NCBI GenBank assembly: GCA_027625915.1
Contig: JANTQA010000063.1
Span: forward strand, 6,467,501 to 6,531,500
Origin: Anaeramoeba flamelloides
Lineage: Eukaryota > Metamonada > Anaeramoebidae
Length of the DNA: 64,000 bases
Reading direction: 5' to 3'
The notes beneath the pieces are model-generated. The model did not search any database. It was not told the DNA's origin and saw only the letters and a program-made list of their open reading frames with translations. The position numbers were made by a program, and so were the translations under genes. Positions 11,919-23,900 of this stretch are shown here, piece by piece (the first letter of the stretch is position 1; the number at the start of each line of letters is the position of its first letter).

Positions 11919-13163
11919 AAAATTTTTATTTCAATTTCCAAAATGAATATTAATTATTACTGCTGCAATCAAATTAGCAAGAGTAAAAATTTTGTCTTAG
12001 AACTAACGAAGAAAGTTTAATTTATTCTCTAAAAATATCATTTCTAAAAGATGTTGTCAAGATCTTGGATTTTTCTTCTACTTATAAACAGAAAAATATT
12101 TTAGAATATGAACTAAAAATTTCCTTTTTTTAATTGGAAAATAATAGTGTATGGAATTTTCTGAGATTAATTTATAACGTAGCTGAATTCTAAAAGTCAG
12201 TAGATTGTTCGAGAAGTGATTAGCACTGGTAAATTCACAAAAATGTTTAAACTATTTTTTTAGGTGATGAGTCTTTCTTAATCAAGTGACAAAAGATCTC
12301 AGGAAAGGTAATAAAAAGAACTGCAATTGTATTTTTAAATTTTGAAAGAGTACCGATCAATACAGTATAACTGTAAAATTGAATACTTTGTCCTCATAAT
12401 CTGAAAAATCGCTGTTTTTTGGTTGTTTATTGGTTTTTCGTTGATTTTTGTTTCTTGGGCTTTTGTTTTTTTCATTTTGTGTTATTTGAAAAAAAGAGAT
12501 TCTTCTTCAAGTCAATACTTTGAATTTTTTTACTCTCACAGAAAGGATTTAAAACAATTTGGTTGATTGGTTTTTGCTTTGTTAGTTCGTTGCTTCTTTT
12601 TAATATTGTTACTTTTTTTCTTTTCTTTTCTTTTCTTTTCTTTTTCAAAAATCAAAATCCATAAGAAACAATGTCCAAACCTTTGAATTTAAAAAGTTAA
12701 TTCAGAAAAATTCAAACAAATTTGAGAGATTTCTGGCAAATTGCTTTCCAATCCCAAAAAAATATTGATAATTACAAATCAGTCAAGATTTTAAAACTTT
12801 TTTGTATTGCTTTGTGAAATCTTCCAAAATTGCATTCCTTCGAAGGAAAAACTTTTGTGTTGATCGTCTAATTTATTTAGAAACCAAAATACTTTGAATT
12901 ATAGTGCTCTTTTAGTTGAAGGAATATTTAACAAAACAAAATCACTTTGAATTGGAATGTTCGTAGGAATAAATAGAAACAAGAACACCTTCAACAAAAT
13001 GCAATTTTAAGTCTTGACTCAAAACTCCCAATCCAATTTATTTTTTGTTTATAATTATGAATGAAATTTTTGATTTTGTGAAAAAAAGAAAAAATGGAAA
13101 AATGAAAAAATGAAAAAATGAAAAAATGAAAAAAAAAAGAAAGAAAAAATAGTAAAAAAAATT
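11919..13163. other. AT-rich gap with a relic coding-like repeat and simple repeats
   Basis: 11985-12140 contains a coding-like relic reading SLIYSLKISFLKDVVKILDF, similar to relics near 34990, 54360 and 59690. A (TTTTC)n tract lies at 12612-12645 and a period-8 GAAAAAAT tract at 13092-13130. No gene recognised. Confidence 0.45.
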
Positions 13164-13284
13164 TCTCAGAGAGAGGATCGAACTCTCGACCTCCGCGTAT
13201 CTTCGTGCAATTTAAGAAGTGAATCTTAAAAGGTATATTTGTAATATTATAAGCACGGCGCTCTGCCGACTAAGCTATCCGAGA
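13164..13284 (-). tRNA. tRNA-Ile(UAU) with a 49-nt intron
   Basis: Complete cloverleaf on the minus strand. Acceptor arms TCTCGGA / TCTGAGA (one G-U pair); D arm GCTT-AGTCGGCA-GAGC; anticodon stem CCGTG / CGCGG; T arm GAGAG-TTCGATC-CTCTC; 5-nt variable loop. The 5' exon is 13284-13248 and ends CTTATA; the 3' exon is 13198-13164. The intron 13247-13199 sits at the canonical position after base 37, giving anticodon TAT. A T-run follows the 3' end as a Pol III terminator. tRNA-Ile(UAU) is intron-bearing in many eukaryotes. Confidence 0.9.
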
Positions 13285-15852
13285 AAGTAACTGTTTAAAA
13301 AGGTTTTTTTATTATCTTGAAAAAATGATTTATTTTTTTTTTTAAGGACATTTATAATTTTTTATTTTTAAAATTTTTTTTAAAAGCTTTGCAAAAAGCA
13401 TTTTATTCGTATAAATGTTTAAGAAACTTTGTAAAATTAGTTTGGAGTCAAAAAAGTTGTTACGTTTGAGTTGTTTTAAAAGTTGAGATATGAGATTACA
13501 AAATGGGAATATGAACTAAAAAATTTATTCAATATACTGGTTTAAGAATAATAAATGGGAAAAATTTTCACTAAATTTTCAAATTTTTCTTTTTCAAAGA
13601 AAGATCGAGACTAGTATTTTGAGAACGCAATTAATTAAACAAAAATATGGAAAAGGAAGTATAAATTGTTTCACATTTAGAATTGAAATGCCAGAATTCA
13701 CTTGTAATCAATTCTGATAAATTGTAATTTATGTTTGGAAATTTTTTCTTGATTTTCCTTTTTGAGATTATTCTGTTCGAGCTTGGAATAAAGCATTTTA
13801 TGAAGTCAAGTGATAAGAAACTGTATAAAATTATTTGTTCTTCATAATATTCTTTGTCCGGGACTGTTTGATAAGAAACAGTTCAAAGATTTACAAAAAT
13901 GGAAAACGAACTAAAAATTTTTGGAAATTTCATAGAATTTATCAATATAATTGGTGTTTTTTTTCTTAATGTTCATTTCAAGCAATTTTATCATAAAGTG
14001 GATATTAAAAAATCATTACTCAAGCTGTTAAATCTAGACAGATACAAAATAACTAGAAATTAGATTAAAGTAGATAAAATCTACAGTGATCAAAATAATA
14101 TATGCCCAACAAATATCATCTACGCTTCAAAATATTACCGTGCTTTTTTTTCTTCTTGTTCAAATTTAACAGTCCAAATAGTATAACTAGGTTAAACTCG
14201 ATTTTCAAGGTCAATTCCCTGATATTTTCAATAAATTTTACATTATGAATTAAATTTGTTGACAATTCATCCTTAATTTTCAAGGTTTTTGTATATTTTT
14301 TGTTTTTTTAGATTTTTTCTCAATTTTTGTGAAAATTAACACTATTTTTTCAATAATTTTACAATTTGATCTCTCATTTTTTGAATTTATTTATGAAATA
14401 ATAGAACTTTAAGAAACCAGTACCATGTTTAATATGTGTTTATTGTTGGTTTCTTAGATTGGTAAAGTTTTAGGTCTTCTATTTCCAAAAATACAAACTT
14501 TTTATTTTGAAACACAGATTTAACATTTTGAACGCATTATTTTGATAACAACCATCAATTTTTTTGAGAAAATTCACTAATTCCAAATACTGGTCATTGA
14601 ATTATGAAAGGGAATAATTTTCACTTCATTTTCAATAAGCTTTTTTAAATAGAGCCACTAATTGCAGACTACTTCTTCCGAGAAAACTCTTTTTATTAAA
14701 GAAAAATATGGAAAAGGAAGTACAACTTATATCCCTTTTTCAATTCAAAAAAGAGAAAACAATTTGTTTTTTTTCAATTGGTTCTGAGAATTTCTCGAAT
14801 ATTATGTAAACTCCATGTTTTGAAATAAAAAAACCAAAATTTCGATTTCAAAAATTACAAAATTGACTTTTTCTTTATTCTAATTTATTTGTTTACTCTC
14901 ATCGCATTTTTATGCATTTGAAATCAATGATTTGTTTGAAAACATGAACTAAACCATTATTTTAACAATAATATAACTGGTTCAAAATCAACAAGTTCTC
15001 ACCAAAAGAGTCTGATTAATAATTAAATAACTCTCGAATAAAATAATTTTACAAAAATGAGAAATATTTTTCCAAAAAAACCCTTTTTTCGATCTTTCCT
15101 ATTTTCCTATAAAAAAAAACCCATATTTTTTCCATTAACCTTTTCACTGAATGACACCATTGACTGTTTTGGGTATTTATCCAAGGTTTTGTTTTTTCAA
15201 ATTGATATTTGAATAAGAAATGGAAAAACCTTTTAACTGATAACCCTTTTTTCTCTTTGGAAATCTGACTCGAATTTATGGATATTTATTCTTCTAAATA
15301 TTACCAACAAATCAAAAATCGATGTACCCAATTAAAACAGATCAAAAATTAAATTTTATTTTTGAGAAATTTCTATTTATTAAAAAAATAAAGGGAAAGA
15401 AGTAAGCAAGATACTTTTTTCCCATTTATTTTTCAGAGACTTGTCTAAAAGAATAGAAATGATTCTAATCTCACCAATTGTTCTTTTTTGAGTGTTTCAA
15501 CCCGAAAAAATTAAACAAAGTAAAAAATATTCCAATATCCTTCAAAAATTAAAGAGTCAGATTTTTTTTTAACAAAATTTGGCAATATAAAAGGTTAAAA
15601 AAGATCAAGAAATTCATCTACAATTGTTTTGGAAATATCATCAGGGGAATAAAAAGCTATTTTCAAAATGTTTTTCTATTTGCTTTTAATTTTTTTGGAA
15701 TTTATATTGAGGGGAAAAACTGCTAAAAATATGACTCTTTGAAAAACGAAAAAACTGACAAACAACAAAATTCGGGTTTTTTTGAAAGGTGCATTTATTT
15801 ATTTTTTTTTCAAAAGAACAAAGAGGATTCTTTCAAAACAAAGAAAACTTGA
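13285..15852. other. AT-rich intergenic DNA with dispersed-repeat fragments
   Basis: No gene seen. About 14090-14530 resembles 39350-39800 and part of 45700-45930 (shared text AATAGAACTTTAAGAAACCA and TGTTTATTGTTGGTTTC), a family without recognised coding capacity. The segments 13555-13650 and 14610-14720 resemble each other and 880-970. Confidence 0.5.
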
Positions 15853-18800
15853 ATGTTGACTGTGAACAACAATTTCAAAAGAAGCAAGTTCAAATTGGTT
15901 TGTGCTTTGCTCTTGGTCTGTCTTGTTCACGACACCTTCAGCCAAGAAAGTATATTTTCTGACCAAAAAAAGGAACACTGGAAGCAGAACAATCAGCAAA
16001 GGCAACAAGCAGAAAATCTCGACGCAAACGAAGTTTTTCTGAGAAGCGGGGATATGTCGTTCCACTTTCAAGAAACAAGCTATTTGGTGAACGTGTGCAA
16101 TAGTCAAACAAAAGAGAGTTATGAGTTTCATGTCGAAAATGCACTTGGCAAAGCAAAAAAAATCTTTAAGCTCGACACAAACAAAAAGCCCAATATTTTC
16201 TATCGGAGCAAAAATAAAGCAGTTTCTCAGTGGTTCGAATTCGATTCCAAGAATACAGAAAAAGTAATCAAATCAAATTACAAATTTATCAACCATTCTG
16301 ATATCTTCGATTTTGGTGTTGTTTATACATACTCTGGCGACTTACAAGTAGGGATCGAGGAAAAAAGGCATACATTACAGTTTGTGGATCTCAACACAAA
16401 GGAAGTAATATTGGAAGAATCTCGACCATATATTTATAACCAAAAGGGAGACGAATGCTATGGAAATTATTATATTATTGCACAAGAACACATGGGAGCA
16501 AGATTACAGGCAACCATAGGCTATCAATTACCACCCGCCTTTGTTGACAAATCCAAAGATGGATGGATCATAATTGATCCTGCATTTTCTACATATATTG
16601 GGGGCACCAATTACGACAAAACACACTCTACTGCTTATGATTCCCAGCAGAACATATATTTTGTAGGTACAACAAGAAGCTATGATTACCCAGTTAGTGA
16701 TGAGGCCTATAGCAAAAACTATTCTACGAGTGGTTTGAATATTGCTATAACCAAAACACATAATGGCTCAAGTTTATTGTTTTCAACTTTTATAGCCTCC
16801 CTAAATTCTGATGACTTATTGAGACACGAATTTCCAACAATAATAGTTGATCCATCTGATGATCAAGCTATTATTTGTGGTACAAGTTACAGTGATGGTG
16901 CAAATTGGCCCATTACAGGTGAAGCTTGGCTTGAACATTCAGACTGTGCGTCTACTGAGGGCAACAAAAAAGTAAGTTTTCATTTTGAGAAATTCTATTT
17001 TGAATCTCATTTCTTTTTAAGGACTACCTTTCAATCCCTAGGGTGTTTAGTTATTATGTTATTTTACATTCATCTCCCTTAAAGAATTTTCATTTGGAAG
17101 AAATTGGATTAAAAAATTACTAATTTTGGAGTTAAAAAACATTCAAAATATTAGAAAAAAAAAATATTTTTAAGGGTCGGGTCATTAAGGGACTAGTCTA
17201 TATTAAATTTTTTTAGGTAAATTTAATAGAGATTTAGAATTTTTTTTGCCAATTACTTAGATTTGAAATCAAAGTGAAAAACTTCTTAGTATAGTAATGA
17301 AATCTTGCTAAATGACATTCATTAAATTTAGTTATTGTTTTTATAGAAATAAAAAATTTTCCATTTTTTCACTTTTTTGAAAGTTGCAATTTTTCAACTT
17401 TTCGCAAAAATACAAAAAATAAAAAAAAATATGAGCAAGAAAGCAAAACCTTGCTATGTTTGTGGAAGATCTACAAAAAATAGTTTGAAAAATAAACCTG
17501 AAAAGGTTTTTTTGGATTTGCATGAAAAAACAGTTAGATTCGAAAAAAATATACAATATATGTTTTACTCTTAATAAAAGATTTTAATTCTTTTCTTGTA
17601 CCATTCTTTTTTTTCATGAATCTACTTTTTGAGTTTACATTCTTTTGTTTTTGTTGAATTTGAAGTTTTTTTAAGTGTTCCCAAATTATCATTCGAAAAG
17701 TTTTTGTCAAAGTCAAAAAAAATCAAAGAAAAGAATAAGAACTATTTTTTTAAAAAGTAATTATTGATAAAACAAATTGGGTTCTTTATAGAGTCAAGTT
17801 GGATGAACAGAAGTGAAAGAGAAAACATTCACTAGTTTTAAATTATTTTTTCGTTTTTAAAAATGAGAATAAATATTATTTTTGAGAAAATAATTAAATC
17901 CAAAATAAATCAAAAAATTCTAATCAGTTCAAAATATTTTTCAAAAAAAATTTTTTAAAAGTCACTTTTTTTGACAGAATTGTAAAATTTTAAAAAAACA
18001 AGAACTAAAAGTTCTAACATTGAAAAAAACCACCTATTTTCAATTCTAAACATATTTCAAGATAAGGATTCCTTATTTAGTTATAGGTCAAAAAAAAAAT
18101 TAATATAGACTAGTCCCTTAAGAAAACTAAAAGAACAATTTCATCTTATGTATCTCAAGAATTCATTGAAAACTTATCTTCTTAAGGGTTGAGTCATTAC
18201 TGTGAATTTTTTTTTTCTGAAATGGACTAAAACTTTTTAGTCATTTTTATAAGGACCTAACACCAATTAAAAACCAACCAACCTATGGTGTACGATCGAT
18301 CTCCAAAAAATAACAACTAAAGACGAGGACATTTTTAGAAAAAAGTGCCAAAGAGCGACACTCAATTTCCAATTAGAATGGGTTGTGAATTACAATTTTG
18401 AAAATAACTATGTCAGTTTTGAAGTGTTGTTCTTAGGCGCTTTTTTGAGATCTCGGTGATTTTTTTTTTTCATTTTTCAAATGAGTTATTTTTATCTAAA
18501 TAATCATATAAAATCCATACTTGGTCAAATTTAGATGGTTACAAAAAAACCACAAATCAGATTAAATCGAATTAAATTGATTGTGTACTTCAAGAAAGCA
18601 ATTTGTTTTAAATTAAAGAAATTTAATCATTTGGAAATAGAAAATGAGAAAAGATGAATTTTTTTTTCTAAAATTTGGATTTTTTGAAATTAGGATCCTT
18701 TAAATTTTTTGTTTTCTAAAATTTGGATTTTTTTGGAAATTGTGAAAACTCTTTGAAACTTATTTTTCTTCGTTTTATTTTTTGTCAAAGATTATCCAAT

Positions 18801-20879
18801 GAAATTTTTTTTTTTTGTTATTTGAATTTTGTCAACCCAAAGAAGGGCTATTCCACAATACCCTTTTTAGTCTCAGGTCACTCCTTGAAACTGGAGCATT
18901 TCCACGGTAAATGAATAGACCCTTAAAAATAGATTTTTGAATGAAAATTCTAAAAAAAAAAATGAATTCAAGGGATTTTCAAGAACAATTTCAAATTTGA
19001 AAACATTTCAAACTTGTAACAAGAACTAAAAATAATATTTAGAACAGCTTGGGGAATTGTTTTGTGTTTATAGATTTGAAATGGAAAATATGAAAAATAA
19101 AATCAAATTTTGGAATGATCGAATTAAGAATGTGAAAAATTATGTAAATTGTTGAGAATTGTGAAAATTTCGCATTTTTTTCTGAAAAAGAAATTCTCCG
19201 TGGAGAGATTACAATGGCATTATCTATAACTCTTTCAAGAGTTTTTTTATACACAATTTCCCCGTTTTCACCCCAGAACGTAGTATTTAAATATTTTCCT
19301 TAAGGTAATTATAAACTAAAAAAAAATCTTTTTTAAATTGACAATCCGTACCAGGTGACGACAGATTTTGAATCAGTCATATTCTCTTAAAAATGGACAT
19401 TTGATTTGCATTTTAACCCAAGTTGTTATTTTAAAAGCAAAAAAAAAAAAAATTGTAAAAAATTGAACAAATAATTATGAACAATAACAACAATTATAAA
19501 ATTCTAAAAATGGGAATTCCATTCTTCCATTACAAATTATAGTGCAGTAACTAACCTATCTTTTTCATTTTCTATGGAAATGCCCAACCTGTGAAAATAA
19601 TTATAAAATCTCGATATCTGTGTTAAAAAAATAACTGATGTTATTTTAGTGAATTCGAAAAAAAAAAAAAATATTCTGATTATAATTCTCGATTAGTTAT
19701 ATTTTCAATATCGCCTATGGAAAAATATAGTCTACTTATTTTTGAGAAATGAACAAAATTGCAAGAGTTATTATTTGAAATGGGCAGAATTAATACCAAT
19801 AATTAAAATTAATGCAAAATAAAATAAAAACAAAAAATATATTTCCAATTTTATTCTTTTTGGAATTTAATAATAACAAAACAAAAATTGTATAAAATTC
19901 TACCAATTTTTTTAATAATTTTGAAACTTTTTCTCTCATACAGAATTTCCCAAAAATCAACTTTAAAGTATCAAACTCAAACAAATTAATCAATTTGATC
20001 TCGAAATTTTCAACTGTTATTTTTTATATTTATTGTTTGTTAAAAACATTCCAATTGGATGAGTCAGATGATTAAACGAATCTTTTAATTTTCACCTTTT
20101 TCGAAAATTAGTCAAAGTTACTCAAATTGATCTACATAAAATTCACTAATTTGTTTTATCCCACAACTCTTCTAATTTTGATAATTAGAAACTCTCACCA
20201 TCATCCTAAAAAGTTATTTTGAATAACAAAAAATAACAATTCACAATTTGAAAATAGCCAAAATTGAAAGAGTAAGCAAGTGTTCAAAAGTTGATCTAAA
20301 GTATAAGCCAATTAAATCATCTTTGTAGAGATGCTATTTTTTGTATTTTTTTTAGATTAGCTCTGAAGAAAATGATAACTAATATATTAAATAATAATAT
20401 TTTTGATCTTAGTAAAAAAAAAAAAGATTCAATATATTTATTATAATTAGTGGATAATAGACAACTTTTTGAGGTTTTAAAACAATTTATAAAAATAAAT
20501 TAGAAAGTATGCAAGTGTTTTAGATTACCTTCAAGTGTAGTAGAGTGCCTAGTTTATATTTAATTTGAGAAATTAAAAAAATAATAAAAGGATGAGTTTT
20601 CATAATTTAAAAGAATTGAGAAAAATAAAAGATTTTTCTCTATTCTTTTGAATTCTGGAAAACCTAACGAAAGTGTCCATCAAGTGCCTAGGTTTTTTCC
20701 TTCTTGTAACTTCTGAAAAAGTTAATGGCTATTTTTTTTAATTTTTGAAATAAAAAGAAAATTTCTTGAATTTTCAATTAATTCTTGTTTTTGATTAGAA
20801 AAAAACAATTGATTTTCTAATCAAAACAAAAATTAAAAAAATATATAAGATCAAATAAGAGCATATAACAACTCTGTTA

Positions 20880-20915
<36 letters not shown>

Positions 20916-23900
20916 CTAATCCGTGCTTTTAATTTTAACCCATTACGAAAATTTAACCCATGATCAAAAGATTAAAATTTCATGGGAGATAAAAGAAATA
21001 TACTAATAATCTGATACCAACAACACATAAACAAGAAATAGGGGTTCTTTAAATAAATATTCAAAAAGAATTAAGGAGATATTGAAAGATTAAATGTGAA
21101 TTTATGACAAAAAAAATTGAGAAAAAGATCATTTTTTGAATTTTAAGGGAGTAGGTACATTTTACCAATTACGAGTACATTGGTGTATATGAAACTGAAA
21201 CATTTAAATCATTTCTTTAACTAAACAAGTTAATATTTTAATAAATAGGAAAGTTGAATATAAATCTTGTATAATATATTTACATACCAATCTAAAAAAT
21301 GTAAATCATAAAAAATGTAAAAAGTGATCAATAAAAAATAAAAAAAAATCATTTATTTCTTGATCTTATCTGTAAAATTTGATACAATTACTTGGCCGTT
21401 ACTCGGTTTTCTTTGTAATTTTTCAGAATGGAAAAACTTTTGTTTGTAATATTTTTGAGAAATAAATTAATTTTTATTTCTAAAGAATTTTCAAAATGAA
21501 TTTTAATTTCCACGTTTCGTTTAATTCATCTAATTTTAGTTTTGGTTTTGAAAATATTGTTAAATATGATTCTTTTGAAATCAAAGATTTATTCTAGGAA
21601 TTTTGTTGGATTTTCTAATTATTGTTATTTTCTATTAATTTTGAAACTCAAAATAATGAGGAAAATCTTGCCTTAAATCTTTTCACCAATATTTTTTTTT
21701 TTTTTTTTTGAGTTAACTTTTTTGTAACTGTTTTTTGATCTTCAATAATTCAATCCCACTTTAATTACTATCTAAAATAAAGCCACCGTGGTGGACTTAA
21801 AATTTAAAACATCAGTGGATTAGACCCTTTATCACTTTAAATCAAGAAGAACTATAAAATTTCAAACATTTAGGATTAGGTAATTTTGCCAGATCAGATA
21901 CTTAATTGGAAGATGGTAGTAAAAACCACAATCCAACCATGTTTCTTCTAAGTCCATTTTTTTCAGATGTTTTTATTGGAAACTATACAATACTTCAATT
22001 AGAAGAAACATCGTTGGGTTGCGGATTTTTACTACCATCTTCCAATTAAGCAATTTCCAAAAAAGTGGGGAAAATTTATCGAAAATATCTCGATTAAACC
22101 CAATCTTCAAAAAAGTATTTAAATATCCAAAATAATTAACTAACATTTATTGATTCTTGATAATAATTTAATTTATTTCTTAGTATTGTATTACATAAAT
22201 AAAAAGATATTAAAATTTTCTGATCTAGATTTTATCGGATATTTTTTAGGAGTGGAAATTGGTGTTTATTTTTGTCTTTACGATCCAAAAAATCGTTTTC
22301 CTAACTTGTTTAATCTCAACAAATTATCAAATAAATTTTGAAAACATATAACTGCATTTGATTGTTTAAAAAAGTCTTTGTGTACTTATCATATTTCCAT
22401 TTTTTTATTGAAATTGGTCGTCCATTGTTTTCACCAAAAAAAGTGCAATATTGTTTTTTTCATTTTTTTAGAAATATTTCATTAAAATGATTTTGAAAAA
22501 AATACTTACGTCTTTGATTCAATCGAGTTTAATATTAAACATTTTTTGGTATTGTAAATTAATGAACACCTTCACTAACAAAGATGATATGTTATGAAAT
22601 GTAAAAAAAAAAATTCCCCACTTTTTTGGATATACCATAAGTATTTGATCTGGCAAAATTATCTATTTCGAAATTTTTGAAAATTTATAGTTCTTATGCA
22701 TCCCAAGAAATAAAGAGTCTAATTCACTGATGTTTTAATTTGTAAGACCCCCATGGTGGCTTTATTTTAGATCGTCATTAAACTTTTAAAACAATTTTTT
22801 TGATTTTTGCTTATTTTTATAAAAATATTTAAAAAAAGAATTTTAAAAACAAATTGGGAAAAAAATAATTTTGGTAAAATATAATAATAAATAGATCTGG
22901 TTGAGAATTTCAAAGCAATTTCTCATTTTATACTCTCACCCAAATTAAGAAGATAAAGAAAACAAATCTTCGAAAATCTACTTTGACTTTTTTTTTTTTT
23001 TTTTAACATTATTGATATCAACAAGTTTCTTTTTGGAAAGGTGATCTTTTGTGTTTGGCCTTCTAAAAGAAAATATTTTTTTAAATTTCACACATCTTCC
23101 TAGGTCTATTTTTTTTTGTTTATTCTAGGATTAATTTCATTCATTCAACAAAACATATTTCTAGATTTAAAATATAATTCAAACAGAAAACCTAATTTTT
23201 GATAAAAAAAAAAAATGTTCAAAAAATCGAAAAATTTTCGATTCAACTCGGATTTACTTTGGTTTGTATTTCTTTTCACAAATCGAGGAATAAATTATAT
23301 TTTGATTTCAAAGTTCCAGGATCCTGTGACACTTAAAAAAAGCAATTCCAGTCATGTTCTTATCCTTCAAAATTTTCATAATAGTAACAAGTATCTCCTT
23401 TCTTAAAGAAAATGCTTCTAAAAAAATAGATAATGTTTGTATTTATGGGATACAACGCTATTAGATTATGGTGTAAATTTTTTAGGACTTTTTTCAAGAG
23501 AATATGGCCAATTTACAATTGACCCCTTCTCAGAAAAATGCGCAATGTGTTTGTATTTTTAGTGAAAATGAAATATCAAAGAACTGAATCAAGAACAAAA
23601 CAAATCTCTTATTTTTGAAAAAAACGACTAACACTGATACTACGATTACAATTACTCTTATGAATATTAAAACAACAATAATAATATTCAAATTAAAAAA
23701 AAAAAAAAAAAAAAACAATCATATAGGTTGGCTTTATTGCAAAAATTAATTCGGTAGGTAAAGATTTAATATTTTCAACATTGATTTGTGGAAATAAAAA
23801 TCAACATTTAACCCTGGGTTCGATTTTTATTGATAGCACAGTTAAAGAGGATGAACCCTTTATATATTTTTTAGGGGTACATGATGGAGAGGTATTCCCG

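Larger units (their letters stand above)
16972..23726 (+). other. 6.8 kb intron of the SBBP/ephrin-like gene, filled with nested repeats
   Basis: Donor GTAAGT directly after codon 373; acceptor CATATAG at 23720-23726. Contents in order: left piece of a dispersed element (17010-17130, like 38620-38730), a TTAA-flanked element (17189-18117), repeat R56 (18255-18935, like 56128-56905), right piece of the dispersed element (18955-19275, like 38815-39136), 19360-19520 (like 2755-2960), hairpin array A5, a (TAA)n tract, a piece like 38385-38622, and a long-TIR element (21761-22789). Phase and restored protein repeat make the intron call strong. Confidence 0.85.

Noticed and set aside
22150-22341. 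63-codon ORF as a transposase
   Set aside because: Too short, no catalytic motif, AT-rich composition as in random frames.
23781-23790. TTG as the start codon of the large Cys-rich ORF
   Set aside because: The frame is open for 18 codons upstream to an ATATAG acceptor at 23726 and joins in phase to the exon ending at 16971, restoring an SBBP repeat.
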